Assembly (NCBI GenBank): GCA_965222005.1
Contig: OZ244935.1
Span: 3,348,001-3,412,000, forward strand
Direction: 5' to 3'
Origin: CBDCTM01 sp965222005
GTDB taxonomy: Bacteria > Bacteroidota > Bacteroidia > Chitinophagales > Saprospiraceae
DNA length: 64,000 nucleotides
The notes under the pieces were generated by a model. That model saw nothing but the letters and a program-made list of their open reading frames with translations. It was not told where the DNA came from and did no database searches. Both the position numbers and the translations under genes were made by a program. Within the stretch, counting starts at the first letter, position 1, and every line of letters begins with the position of its first letter. Of the stretch, positions 25,883-35,556 are shown in pieces.

Positions 25883-27472
25883 ATGGGAAAAATAAAACGT
25901 ATGGATCAAGTCAAAGCAATTATTCAAAACTATCTGTCTACCAATTCCATCAAGGCTACCGCACGGCAGCTAAAGGTCTCTAAAAACACGGTACGCAACT
26001 ACCTTCGCCGTGGAAAAAGCCATGAGAAGGATTTATCGAAGCTACTGATGTTGGAAGATGATGCGTTTCACCGCATATTCTATGGAGCAGGGAATGAGGA
26101 AAGAAGCCGTGAAAAAGTATTTTCAGATCGTGTAGAATACTGGCTCAAGGAACTTCGCCGCACCGGCGTTACCCGCTATCTTTTGTGGGAAGAATACCGG
26201 GTTGAATATCCCAAAGGTTACGGCTACAGCCAGTTTTGCGAGCGACTGAAAAGAGAAAAAGGCAGTCGGGACCTAACCCTTTCATTAGCTCATAATCCAG
26301 GGGAGGTAATGATGCTGGACTTCGCCGGAAAGAAGATGCGCTGGATAGATGTGCTTACAGGAGAGGTGCGTGAATGTGAGATTTTGATAGCTGTTTTTCC
26401 TTACAGCCAGTACACTTTTGCTATTGCACTGTCCAGCCAGCGGATCGAGGATTTTATTCATGGACTGAATCAGGCTTTGCTGTTTTTCGGTGCCTTGTGT
26501 AAGGTAGTCTTGTCGGATAACCTGAAGTCATATGTAAACAAGCCCGATAGATATGAGCCAACTTTTACGCAGCTCTGCGAGCAGTTAGGTGCATATTACC
26601 AGCTTGATTTGCAGGCTACCCGTGTGGGAAAGCCCAAAGACAAAGCAAGCGTAGAAAATGCAGTAAGCCAGGTTTACCGTCGCATTTACGCTCCCTTGCG
26701 CAATGAGATATTCCATAGTCTTGAGGAAGTAAATGAAGCTATTACAAAACAACTAAGCCTCCATAATGCAAAGCCCTATCAGAAAAAACAGGGCTCCCGG
26801 CAGTCTGTTTTCCAGGAATGTGAACTGCCCAAGATGAGGAATCTTCCCAGCGAGCTATTTGAAATTAAACGGATGACCACCGCTAAAATTCAGAATAATT
26901 ACCACGTCTTTGTAGGAGAAGAAAAGAATTACTACTCGGTTCCCTTCCAGTATTGTGGTGAGCGTGCAGAGGTGCTCTATACCTCGAAAATAGTCGAGGT
27001 GTACCTCAAAGGTCGCCGCATTGCCATCCATCAGCGTCTACCCGGCCGGGATACTCATATGTATCAAACCAAAGCAGATCATATGCCACGTAACCATCAG
27101 GAATGGAAAAAAGCGCAGGGTTATGATGGAGAATATTTTTTGAACCAGGCCCACAAAATTGGTCCGGCCACACATTGGGCCATCCAGCATATTCTATGCT
27201 CCACAGTACATGAGGAACAATCCTATAAAAGTTGCCTGGGAACACTTCGACTAGCCGATAAGTACTGCTCAGAACGATTGGAAAAAGCTGCCAGGCGATG
27301 TAAACATGTTCAAAAAACAAGCTATAGCATGCTTAAAAGAATCCTCCTACTGAACCTGGATCAACAAGTTCAACAAGTTCAACAAGTTCAACAAGTTCAA
27401 CAAGTTCAACAAGCAAAACAAATCACTCTGCCTTTTCACGATAATATCCGCGGAGCAGAGGACTATCAATAA
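25883..27472 (+). CDS. istA: IS21 transposase IstA
   Basis: 529 residues. HTH at STNSIKATARQLKVSKNTVR. DDE core: VMMLDFAGKKMRW (Asp), VVLSDNLKSYVNKPDRYEP (Asp), GKPKDKASVENAVSQVYRRIY (Glu). The C-terminus differs from copy 1 by a QQV tandem repeat of about 18 residues encoded by a 9-bp DNA repeat (27361-27413). Intact. Confidence 0.96.
   Translation: MGKIKRMDQVKAIIQNYLSTNSIKATARQLKVSKNTVRNYLRRGKSHEKDLSKLLMLEDDAFHRIFYGAGNEERSREKVFSDRVEYWLKELRRTGVTRYLLWEEYRVEYPKGYGYSQFCERLKREKGSRDLTLSLAHNPGEVMMLDFAGKKMRWIDVLTGEVRECEILIAVFPYSQYTFAIALSSQRIEDFIHGLNQALLFFGALCKVVLSDNLKSYVNKPDRYEPTFTQLCEQLGAYYQLDLQATRVGKPKDKASVENAVSQVYRRIYAPLRNEIFHSLEEVNEAITKQLSLHNAKPYQKKQGSRQSVFQECELPKMRNLPSELFEIKRMTTAKIQNNYHVFVGEEKNYYSVPFQYCGERAEVLYTSKIVEVYLKGRRIAIHQRLPGRDTHMYQTKADHMPRNHQEWKKAQGYDGEYFLNQAHKIGPATHWAIQHILCSTVHEEQSYKSCLGTLRLADKYCSERLEKAARRCKHVQKTSYSMLKRILLLNLDQQVQQVQQVQQVQQVQQAKQITLPFHDNIRGAEDYQ
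27361..27413 (+). repeat. 9-bp tandem repeat inside istA
   Basis: About 5.5 copies of CAACAAGTT in frame, encoding repeated Q-Q-V. The other two IstA proteins in the window lack it. It is a likely replication-slippage tract with no frame effect. Confidence 0.9.
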
Positions 27473-27496
27473 TTTTTTCACTTAAAAAGAAAAATC

Positions 27497-28231
27497 ATGA
27501 AAAACGCATCACTCGACACGATGAAACAAATGAAATTGCTCGGCATGGCCAGCGCTTATGAAGCTGTGCTGGGCCTGCCGGTTAATAAACACCCCCAGGC
27601 CCATGAAATGATTGCCAACCTCATCGATGCCGAACAGCAACATCGCTCGTTGAAAAGAATGGAACTCTACCTGCGCCTTTCTAAACTCCGCTATCGAGCC
27701 ACCATTACCGACATCGACTGCTCCACCGAGAGAAATTTCTCCAAAGAACAGCTCATGAAGCTGGCCGATGGTGCCTACATGCATAGAGGAGAAAATGTGC
27801 TCATCACCGGCGCCACCGGATGCGGTAAGTCCTACCTGGCTTGCGCCCTGGGACATCAAGCCTGTGTACTAGGGCTGCGAGCACTCTATTTTAATATGAA
27901 CCGACTCACTGAACAAATCGCTCTTGCCAAAACCGACGGTACTCTCATCCGATGGCTGAACCGTATGAAAAAAGCAAAGCTCATTATCCTGGATGATTTT
28001 GGTCTCCAGCCCCTGACACATGAAGTAAAACTCATCTTCCTGCGAATCCTTGAAGACCGATACGAAAATGCAGCTACCATCATCTGCTCTCAATTGCCCG
28101 TTGCCAAATGGTACAAATACTTCGATGAACCTACTTTGGCTGATGCTATCCTGGATCGCATCATACCAAAAGCTCATCGTATAGAATTAAAAGGAAAAAG
28201 TTTACGAAAACGTTCGAAACATCTATCTTAA
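27497..28231 (+). CDS. istB: IS21 helper ATPase IstB
   Basis: 244 residues, AAA+ protein. Walker A GATGCGKSYLACALG, Walker B KLIILDDFGLQP, and the end DAILDRIIPKAHRIELKGKS. It lies 24 bp after istA. Close to the IstB of 13939-14673 and distinct from that of 59026-59763. Confidence 0.96.
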   Translation: MKNASLDTMKQMKLLGMASAYEAVLGLPVNKHPQAHEMIANLIDAEQQHRSLKRMELYLRLSKLRYRATITDIDCSTERNFSKEQLMKLADGAYMHRGENVLITGATGCGKSYLACALGHQACVLGLRALYFNMNRLTEQIALAKTDGTLIRWLNRMKKAKLIILDDFGLQPLTHEVKLIFLRILEDRYENAATIICSQLPVAKWYKYFDEPTLADAILDRIIPKAHRIELKGKSLRKRSKHLS

Positions 28232-28308
28232 CACTTGAAATATTCGTGAGTTATCCACATGGGGGTCAAACCTCCGGATTGGTAGGGTCAGACACTTCGG
28301 AATTTACA

Positions 28309-28748
28309 TCCTGAAATCCAATTAAAGCCTTAAATCCCATTCCTGGTTCATCAGCCCTTGCCCAAAAACTCAATTTTGTTGCTCCTGTTAAATTATATCC
28401 GTTATAATTTGTTGGATTTGAAACAAATCCTTCGGGCTCCTCCCACATCATACTTGTCCAACCAACATTAATATTTAATAATGGTTGAATTCTAATACAG
28501 GAGCATCCAGAATAAGGATTATCTTTCCAATTGTCATCTACAAGCATTGAAACAGGAAAAGGGAACTGAGCTGAAGGAATAAAATGGTTTCCTCCGGCAT
28601 CTCTGTCTGTATATACATCAAAAGTATTACTATATCTATCCATTAATTCATTTAAAAATAAATAAGCACTATCTATTTGGGCGAAAATAGGAGATGTGGT
28701 AAATGGCAGTAAATACAGAACTAAATAGCGACTAAAATATCTTTTCAT
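28309..28748 (-). pseudogene. T9SS protein gene, 5' part only, truncated by IS21 copy 2
   Basis: Identical in protein to residues 1-147 of the product at 46582-48687, from MKRYFSRYLVLYLLPFTTSP to KALIGFQ, where the IS21 end begins. The upstream region is also duplicated (28749-29203 corresponds to 46147-46581). It is therefore a second copy of the same cassette in inverted orientation that lost its 3' part. It cannot give a sorted protein because the T9SS domain is missing. Confidence 0.93.
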
Positions 28749-28788
28749 AATAATGTTTTTTGATCTTGGTTTCATTTTTTGATACTGA

Positions 28789-29161
28789 CTAACGTTTATA
28801 ACTAACTGATTATCAATAGCTATTTTTGCCGTTTTTTGATCTAGGAACAATAACATCCAGCCTATATGACATACATATAACCCAGATAAAATATTAATAA
28901 AAAGCCAATTCAAATGATGTATGTTCCACGGAAATGTCTATTTATCTTATGATTCAAAATTATACTGATCGGGGTAGAATTTAATCTCCTCCAGTGAAAT
29001 CAACTTGTAGTAGGATATTTCAATACTACATTCACATTTCTAACCAGAATTGGCGGCGGGCTTACTTCTCATTTTCACGATTAGCATTGGCACCTCTTAA
29101 AAAAACGGCCTTGTCAAGGAACATACATCAATCTAAAGATAGGATTTTGTTTTCGTTAGCT
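28789..29161 (-). mobile_element. IS110 relict (inverted duplicate of 46169-46541)
   Basis: Same sequence as 46169-46541 on the opposite strand: a homologue of the IS110 left end and bridge-RNA region joined to an IS110 right end, with the transposase gene missing. See the entry at 46169. Confidence 0.6.
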
Positions 29162-29203
29162 TCACAAATCAATAAAATTCTTTCTGATTTTTATACTCGA
29201 ATT

Positions 29204-29300
29204 GGCGAGAACGCTCAGTGCAAACGCAGTAGCTGGCGGAGCGCTGGGTTTGAGCATAGGTTGACTGCCAGCTATTGCCGTTTTGCACATTGTTACACCC
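29204..29300 (-). other. attC site, about 97 bp
   Basis: Minus strand: R'' GGGTGTAAC, arms AATGTGCAAAACGG and CTGCGTTTGCACT with an inner AGCTGGCAGT / CCAGCTACTG pair, R' GCGTTCTCGCC. It closes the restriction-modification cassette, whose start (30968, GTTACACCC) complements the R''. Confidence 0.9.
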
Positions 29301-29315
29301 AGTATTCTTTTCTTT

Positions 29316-30053
29316 CTATTTTTTTCCAGAATTGAATTTGACGAGTTTAAGCCAATCTATTTCGCCATTCTCTTTGCAAAAGTCATTAATAAAATCTCTT
29401 GTGAATTGGTTTATCATCCTTGTGTAGGATTCAATGAATTCATCGTTCTTTTCTTTTGCTTTGTGTCCTAAAGGTTCGATAATTTCAGTATACAGATTTT
29501 GGTCTCCAGAAATGAATTCCCAAAATTCTTGACCACAATATTTGAAATAATCTCCTTTATCTGGATTATTATCAATTCCATAGCAGCATCCATTTACAGA
29601 AATAACTAGGACTTTTGAGTTACTTGTCCTTAATGTCTTTTTAGCCGTTTTGAAGTCAGATTTCATTTTCTTTATCTGGCTACTATTGCCCCAATTTGGA
29701 CCAGACTTAATATTGACAATGTATCTAACATTATCTTTATCGAATTCAAGATCAATATTTGGTATTCCTGACTTCCACCCTCCGTAAACTTTTTGGTTGA
29801 TGAATATTGCAAGTCCTTCTAACCAATCTCCAAAAATGGTTTCTTCATTTGAGGATATAAAAGCATCTGCAATCCCTTTTACAATCTCACCTGCGGTTAA
29901 AAGGTGCTTTGCTTTGAAAAGGTAAGGATTTTTCTTTTTGAGAACTGTTTTAAGTTTTAGCTTATTTAGTCTTTCTATTCGTTTCTGATGAAAAACTCCA
30001 ATATTATTTTCAACATATTTAGTGACGTCCGTTAAGTTTAGCTTTTTCATATT
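29316..30053 (-). CDS. Type II restriction endonuclease, PmeII-family-like
   Basis: About 245 residues from the ATG at 30053 (MKKLNLTDVTKYVEN); a start at 30068 is also possible. The nuclease core is GIPNIDLEFDKDNVRYIVNI, then KSGPNWGNSSQIKKMKSD, a P-D-(D/E)-x-K variant characteristic of PmeII-type type II enzymes. The gene overlaps the end of the methyltransferase gene by 35-50 bp on the same strand, so the pair is co-expressed. It should cut DNA unmodified by its partner (family knowledge). Its stop is 16 bp before the attC. Confidence 0.8.
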   Translation of the reverse strand, partial: NMKKLNLTDVTKYVENNIGVFHQKRIERLNKLKLKTVLKKKNPYLFKAKHLLTAGEIVKGIADAFISSNEETIFGDWLEGLAIFINQKVYGGWKSGIPNIDLEFDKDNVRYIVNIKSGPNWGNSSQIKKMKSDFKTAKKTLRTSNSKVLVISVNGCCYGIDNNPDKGDYFKYCGQEFWEFISGDQNLYTEIIEPLGHKAKEKNDEFIESYTRMINQFTRDFINDFCKENGEIDWLKLVKFNSGKK

Positions 30054-30888
30054 TTTCTTCGGGTTCAAGAAGTACTAATTTAATTGGTTCAATATTGTCC
30101 TTGACTATATTATAATAGTCTGGTAGGATTTCAATTCCAATAGAGTTTCTCATCATCCTTTGAGCAACTTGATTTGTAGTTCCTGAACCCATAAATGGAT
30201 CTAAAACTGTATCGCCTGGCTTTGTGAACAATTTAATAAACCATTCAGGCAATCCTTCGGGAAAAGCAGCACTATGTTTCTTGTTGCTGCATTCAGTAGC
30301 TAAATGAAGCACATTAGTTGGATAAACTTTATCTCTTCCAATCCAATTAGAAATTTTCTTCCCAAATCCACTTCCCACTTTAGATTCATCCCTTTTCTTG
30401 TCAGTTTTACTAAGGTTTTTTAATCTTGCCTTTGCCCAATCACCAACTGGAACCATGACCTCTTCTTGATACATGTTAAATTTTTTCTCCTTGTTAAATT
30501 GAAGTAACCTTTCCCAAGAATCTCTAAACCTATTTGACCATTTACCTGGAAAACTGTTCTTTTTGTGCCAAATAAATTCTTCTGTCCATAGCCATCCTTG
30601 TCTTCTCATTTCTATAATCAATTCCATTACATAGGTGCTTCGTTCTCCTTTAACAACCTTCTCTTTAATATTGAGTACAAATGTCCCTTTCGGATTGAGA
30701 ACTCTCAACAATTCCTTAGAAATTGGCAAAAACCAATCAACATATTTATTAGGATGGATCCCTCCATATGTGCTTTTTCTTTGGTCAGCATACGGGGGTG
30801 ATGTGAATATCAAATCAACAGACCCTTCTGGAATTTTCTTCAGAACTTTCTTGCAATCACCGAGGAATAAATCAGTTTTTATCTCCAT
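30019..30888 (-). CDS. DNA methyltransferase (N6A/N4C, beta class)
   Basis: 289 residues. The catalytic motif IV DLIFTSPPYADQR is near the N-terminus (residues about 24-36) and the SAM-binding motif I LDPFMGSGTTNQVAQRMM near the C-terminus, the order of the beta class. It protects host DNA from the PmeII-like nuclease encoded immediately downstream. The cassette leader between 30968 and 30889 is about 80 bp. Intact. Confidence 0.9.
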   Translation of the reverse strand: MEIKTDLFLGDCKKVLKKIPEGSVDLIFTSPPYADQRKSTYGGIHPNKYVDWFLPISKELLRVLNPKGTFVLNIKEKVVKGERSTYVMELIIEMRRQGWLWTEEFIWHKKNSFPGKWSNRFRDSWERLLQFNKEKKFNMYQEEVMVPVGDWAKARLKNLSKTDKKRDESKVGSGFGKKISNWIGRDKVYPTNVLHLATECSNKKHSAAFPEGLPEWFIKLFTKPGDTVLDPFMGSGTTNQVAQRMMRNSIGIEILPDYYNIVKDNIEPIKLVLLEPEEKYEKAKLNGRH

Positions 30889-30959
30889 TTCACTATTTTG
30901 CTTATAAAATATTGCAAATTACAAATATTTAAATTGAATTTCTAATTGATTACCTTATT

Positions 30960-31030
30960 GGGTGTAACGGTCGGTGCATATGCAGTGGCCGACTGAAAGG
31001 AGGGCATTGACATATGCACATTGTTAGTGG
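30960..31030 (-). other. attC site, short type
   Basis: Copy of the attC at 19044-19116 on the minus strand, differing in the last R' bases (GTTACACCC). R'' is CCACTAAC. Confidence 0.93.
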
Positions 31031-31532
31031 TCGTATCTTTCCGGCGCCTCAGCGCCGGTTTTCCTTTCAGATGTTTTTGCTACCAAATTTTTCAATCAGT
31101 TGACTTGCTAAATATATGAATTTTTTTCAAGATGTGTATTCCTGGTGTTATTTTTTATGAGTCACCTCAGTTGTTTTGGAGTAATTTAGCAGAATAATTA
31201 TTGATGCCTTTTTTGAGCCAGGCTTTCAGTTCTTGATTGTCAAAGAGCTTGATTAGGCCTGGTTGAATTGTAATTGTCTGCAAATTGTAGTTTTCAGGAA
31301 TTTCAGTTGTTGTACTCAATCAAGGAGTTTACCCATATTCGAGTTCAACTCAAAATCAAAAAGGCCGTCAGTCGTGCTGTTCAAGAATTATTGTTGGTAT
31401 CAATTTATCAATTTTATAAATTTATAAGGCGGGCTGGCAAGCATTTCAAGATGTTGATTTCCTTTTCCAGGTTTTCAGTTTACCCGGATGTTGTTTGAAA
31501 AATAGGCAAGCTGCGGGATGATTTTCCCCTAT
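31031..31532 (-). other. Family C non-coding integron cassette, inverted copy
   Basis: Minus-strand copy of 18544-19043 with the same start (GTTAGTGGACATAG) and hairpin (31041-31058). A 74-codon ORF on the plus strand (31274-31498) shares FTHIRVQLKIKKAVS and QELLLVS.YQFYKFI.RAGK with a minus-strand ORF at 18577-18813, but upstream frames differ. An antisense peptide cannot be excluded. Confidence 0.65.
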
Positions 31533-31606
31533 GTCCACTAACGGTCGGTGCATATGCAGTGGCCGACTGAAAGGAGGGCATTGACATATGCACATTGTTA
31601 TACCTC
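31533..31606 (-). other. attC site, short type
   Basis: Third copy of the same attC core; R'' GGTATAAC and R' CCGTTAGTGGAC. The R'' complements the cassette start at 35434 (GTTATACCTC), so the disrupted lipoprotein and IS110 copy 2 are in one cassette. Confidence 0.93.
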
Positions 31607-32009
31607 GTGTTCTTTTTTTAGTCATAAATTGTTATTTCGGTACTTCCCAATATTTTTTCATCTCCTTCTCCGTAAAAAGTTTCCTTAAAGACTATTCTGT
31701 TTTCAGAATCGTAATTGTATCTAATTGAAATTGTTTTGCCTATAAAATCTCCATTTTCATATCGCTCAATCTCAATTAAATCGCCGTTTTCATTATGAAC
31801 ATAGGTATTCATCACTTCGCTTAATTCCGGCTTAACAATTTGACTCTGTTTTCTAAATCTGGTTTCCCAGAATTCTCTTGATGTAAAACCATATTTTCCA
31901 TTTATTATTTGGTCGATATAAACTGTATCATTCAAAGTTCGGTGAATTTCTTTAAAAGGATTTTCGCCTGTTACATATTTGGTTATTTCGGTCGTATTTA
32001 AATCAACTT

Positions 32010-33521
32010 GTAATTATTCAGAGTTAAAATTACGATAATAGAGAGAAATAAATTATTTTTTGGGATGCTACCGAAAGAATTACAAGATCAGATAAATAAA
32101 ATACCAGAAGAATATCGGATTCTGTTCGAGCTTGTAATTTCATTGTTTACTGAGGAGATAAATCAATTAAAGGCACGGATAAAAGAGTTAGAGGATCAAC
32201 TTTCGAAGAATAGTAATAATAGCAGTAAACCTCCATCTACAGATGGCTTTAAAAAAGTTCCAAAAAGCATAAAGCCAAAGAGCAATAAAAAAGCTGGCGG
32301 ACAAAAAGGTCATGAGGGAACAACGTTAAAAATAAGTGCCCAACCAGATAAAGTGGAAAAGCATAAAGTTGATACTTGCACAAATTGCAAAAAGAATTTA
32401 AGAGGTCAAAAGGCAGATTATACAGAGAAAAGGCAAGTATATGATATTCCGGAGATAAAAATAGGAATAACGGAGCATCACTCAGAAGTGAAGCAATGCG
32501 ATTGTGGTTGTGTAAATAAAGCATTTCCGCAAGGAGTAGATTATGCTGTTCAATATGGCCCGAATATAAAAAGTATGGTGGTGTATTTGCAAGACTATCA
32601 ATTATTACCATATGAGCGGACAAAAGAGTTAGTAAATGATCTGTTAGGTCATTCGTTAAGTAAAGGGTCGTTGTATAATTTTCGGCAAAAAGCATTTGAT
32701 AAGCTAGAAAGCTTTGAAGAGAAGTTAAAATCTCTACTGGATTTATGTTTAGTTTTGGGTTTTGATGAAACGGGTTTTAGAATCAATAAGAAAAGGTGGT
32801 GGTTGCATAGCTGTTCGACCGACCGGCATGCCTATTATGCAGTTCATCCAAATAGAGGTCAGCTAGCAATGGAGGACATAGGAATATTGCCTTTATATGA
32901 AGGAATTGCAGTGCATGACTTTTGGAAAAGCTATTACAAATATGACTGCAAACACAGTTTATGTAATGCCCATTTGCTAAGAGATTTGGTTTTCATAAAA
33001 GAACGATTTGAACAAAAATGGGCAGAAGAGTTAATAGACTTATTGCTGAGATTACTACATCTGAAAAATAAAGCACTGGCAAGAGGCCAACAAGCTATAT
33101 CATATACAACTGTCAAAAAGTACGAATCACTATATGATAAAATTGTCAGAAAAGGATTAAGACAAAATCCATTCAAACCACCACCTGTAAAGAAAAGAGG
33201 AAAAAAGAAAAAATCACCTCCTCGAAATTTACTGGAAAGATTCAGAGACTACAAAACAGATATACTGAGATTTTTCTACGACTTTAAGGTGCCGTTTGAC
33301 AATAATTTTTCAGAAAGAGATATTCGAATGATGAAAGTCAAGCAGAAAATATCCGGTTGTTTTAGATCTGTAAAAGGTGCCCAATTCTTTGCCAGAACCA
33401 GGTCATATATAATGACTGCTCGTAAACAAAATGTCAATGTTTTTCATGCATTGAAGAGTTTGTTTACTGATAATGCTGTTGCTAATACTCTTGTTATGGC
33501 AGGACATCTCTGAACAGTTAC
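32010..33521 (+). mobile_element. IS66-family element, transposase only, with 8-bp target duplication
   Basis: Ends GTAATTATTCAGAG and GTAACTGTTCAGAG (right, reverse complement) with ATCAACTT repeated at 32002-32009 and 33522-33529. 1512 bp, with no tnpA or tnpB accessory genes. A second copy carrying a MITE is at 62565-64000. Confidence 0.95.
32065..33513 (+). CDS. tnpC: IS66-family transposase TnpC
   Basis: 482 residues. It has an N-terminal leucine-zipper-like coiled coil (EEINQLKARIKELEDQLSKN), then SSKPPSTDGF. A zinc finger follows (CTNCKKNLRG ... CDCGC). The DDE core has GFDETGFRINKKRWW (Asp), a CKHSLCNAHLLRDL segment, and the C-terminal VPFDNNFSERDIRMMKVKQKISG with the catalytic Glu. 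Intact, and the reference for the MITE-disrupted copy at 62573-64000. Confidence 0.95.
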   Translation: MLPKELQDQINKIPEEYRILFELVISLFTEEINQLKARIKELEDQLSKNSNNSSKPPSTDGFKKVPKSIKPKSNKKAGGQKGHEGTTLKISAQPDKVEKHKVDTCTNCKKNLRGQKADYTEKRQVYDIPEIKIGITEHHSEVKQCDCGCVNKAFPQGVDYAVQYGPNIKSMVVYLQDYQLLPYERTKELVNDLLGHSLSKGSLYNFRQKAFDKLESFEEKLKSLLDLCLVLGFDETGFRINKKRWWLHSCSTDRHAYYAVHPNRGQLAMEDIGILPLYEGIAVHDFWKSYYKYDCKHSLCNAHLLRDLVFIKERFEQKWAEELIDLLLRLLHLKNKALARGQQAISYTTVKKYESLYDKIVRKGLRQNPFKPPPVKKRGKKKKSPPRNLLERFRDYKTDILRFFYDFKVPFDNNFSERDIRMMKVKQKISGCFRSVKGAQFFARTRSYIMTARKQNVNVFHALKSLFTDNAVANTLVMAGHL

Positions 33522-34029
33522 ATCAACTTTATTATAAACAGTAGAATCCTTCGTTGCGCTACGGTAGAAAAAAGTTTCTTTGATAGTTCTTTTCAATTCG
33601 TTATTTTTATCATATTCATAATTCTCTATTCTCTGGAATTGCCCATGATATTTCGGATATTCTCGAAACACAAGGTGATTGTTTTTAAAACTATCTCGCC
33701 ACGTAAAATTCAATGTATCAATTTGAGAATTATATTTTTCAGCGAACGAATTTCCCAAGAAAAGATACGTTTTACTCGTATAGATATTTGACCCGTTATT
33801 ATTGATTGAAATTTTATTGGATACACATCCGAATAGAAGAATTCCACCGAAAAAGGCAATCAATATTGATGTTTTTTCTTTTTTCATTTCATCTGTTTAA
33901 AATTTTATACAAGAGCTAGAATCTAGCTCAATAAAAGCAAAAAGAGTTGCGAATACTAAGAGTTAAAATTTCATCTACATGCTCCCCCCGAAGGTTGGCG
34001 ATACTCTTGTGTGCTTAGCATTCAAAGTC

Positions 34030-35418
34030 AGTTTCATGTACGGGGTTTCCTCATTTGATAAGGATATTTCAACCTCCAGTAAAAAACGACCTTAAGCAAC
34101 TTTTGTTAATTGTTGAATTTGATTTATTTGTTCGGCATCTAAACCTAGCTCTTTAAGTCGTTTAAGATGATGCTGAATCTGTTTATTTTTTCGTTTGTTG
34201 TCTAAATAATCACTACCTAATTCTTTGTATGCTACTTGGTCTTGAATGATATAATAGGCGGCGATCAGGATCTTATGTCCTACTGCAATTAATGCCTTTT
34301 TCTTGCCTCTACGTCCTACAAGACTATCGTATTTACTTCTTAGATAAGTACCTTTGGTTCGAGTAGCTGCCCATGCACATTGCACCAGTAGCGTCCTCAA
34401 ATATTTATTACCATGTGTTATCCGTCCACTTTTTTTTTACCTGCACTTTCATTACTTCCTGGGCTTATACCTGCCCATGAAGCTAGATGTTGAGCCGTTG
34501 GAAATTGATCCATATTATTACCTATCTCCGCTATTATTCCTGCTGCGCCATCCTTACCTACTCCCGGTATACTATCTAATAGTTCAACATCTAGTTCCAT
34601 TTCATTAGCTCTAAGTTGGGCTTCGATTCGTTCATCCAACTTTTCTAATAATGCCTCTTTTTCTGCCATAGAATCTCGTATCGTTGTCAGCATAAAACGA
34701 TGGTGGTCACTTAAAGCGCCTTGCAGAGCTAATCCTAATTCTTCTTTACTAGCTTTCATCCGGCCATGATGAAAATTCACTAACTCCGATATATCTTCTT
34801 GACCTTCTAGCATCGCTTTAATTATTTTGGTCGCTACTGCTCCACTCATATTACTCAACACACAGGATAGCTTAATATTGGCATCTTCTAATATTTTTTG
34901 TACTCGATTCTTTTCCGAGGAAATCGTCCCAACTATCTTACGACGATAACGCGTTAAATCTCGTAACTCGCGTGTCCCCTTCGGCGGCACAAAGCTGCCT
35001 TTCAACAATCCACTAAGTAACAACTTCGTTATCCACTTACTATCTTTCTTGTCCGTTTTCCGTCCTGGCACATTCTTAATATGACGTGCATTAACTAACA
35101 GTATCTCAAATTCTTCCTCTAATATATTGTACACAGGCTTCCAATATACACCAGTGCTTTCCATTGCTACATGAGTAATATTATTGCTCTTCAACCAATT
35201 TCGCAATTCCTCAATCGAGCTAGTGTACGCATCATAACTACGCGTTTCTTCTTCTAGGCCAGTTCCTCGTATCGTTGCTACAAGTATCTTCTTGTGGATA
35301 TCTATCCCACAGCCTCGCTCAACTATTTGTTCGAATATTATTTGTTGCTTTTTCATCTAATGTTTTTGGTTCCCAATTTAATCATTCCCTTGTCTGTCTA
35401 TATCTTTTAGTCATCGGA
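34030..35418 (-). mobile_element. IS110-family element, copy 2
   Basis: The 9-bp string CATGAAACT (minus strand) occurs at both edges (35426-35418 and 34038-34030), compatible with a retained target core. The element lies 8 nt inside the cassette, right after the attC R' at 35434. The non-coding parts next to the transposase are short (about 60 bp each), so a bridge-RNA locus is not evident; true ends may lie further out. Confidence 0.55.
34092..35356 (-). pseudogene. IS110-family transposase, frameshifted at a homopolymer
   Basis: The N-terminal RuvC-like part carries GCGIDIHKKILVATIRG, AMESTGVYWKPVY and GRKTDKKDSKWI (D-E-D-D). The C-terminal part has LLDSIPGVGKDGAAGIIAEIG and WAGISPGSNESAGKKK. 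Then a run of nine A residues (34427-34435, T on the plus strand) shifts the frame to a premature stop. In the -1 frame the protein continues SGRITHGNKYLRTLLVQCAW to 34092. Either a 1-bp deletion, slippage, or a sequencing error in the homopolymer. Confidence 0.85.
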
Positions 35419-35425
35419 GTTTCAT

Positions 35426-35556
35426 GAGGTATAACGGTCTGCGTAAACGCCGTGCGGTTTTCAAAGTGCTGAAAGGAACTGCAAAATTCTTTATCAACCA
35501 AAAAGCATTTTATCTTCCAAGTAGCCGCATGGACGCTTTACGCTTTGTTGGGCGCT
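35426..35556 (-). other. attC site, long type
   Basis: Minus strand: R'' GCGCCCAAC, arms AAAGCGTAAAGCGTCC and GGCGTTTACGCAG with inner ATGCGGC / GCCGCACG pairs, R' ACCGTTATACC; about 131 bp. It belongs to a family B cassette. Confidence 0.93.

Larger units (their letters stand above)
25769..28308 (+). mobile_element. IS21-family element, copy 2, at a rearrangement junction
   Basis: Ends TGCATATTCCG (left) and TGTAAATTCCG (right, reverse complement). The left flank (GGTAATTG) is a family A cassette in plus orientation. The right flank (TCCTGAAATCC) is the inverted, truncated T9SS protein gene. There is no target duplication. This is what recombination between two inverted IS21 copies would leave. 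Confidence 0.92.
31618..33887 (-). pseudogene. Lipoprotein of unknown function, interrupted by IS66
   Basis: The N-terminal part (33885-33522) starts MKKEKTSILIAFFGGILLFG with lipobox LFGC and ends TVYNKVD. The C-terminal part (32009-31618) continues LNTTEITKYVTGENPFKEIH in the same frame once one copy of the 8-bp duplication ATCAACTT is removed. The joined protein has about 250 residues, is rich in Tyr/Asn/Thr and contains a YD-like segment (ERYENGDFIGKTISIRYNYD). Probably outer-membrane or periplasmic; no family recognised. The stop is 12 bp from the attC. Confidence 0.8.

Noticed and set aside
27356..27415. Short tandem repeats that could suggest a CRISPR or iteron array
   Set aside because: The 9-bp units are contiguous without spacers and encode a Q-Q-V repeat in IstA.
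30960..31606. Identical palindromic repeats about 570 bp apart that could be IS ends
   Set aside because: They are attC sites in the same orientation bounding a cassette, and the same pair of sites bounds the cassette at 18544-19043.
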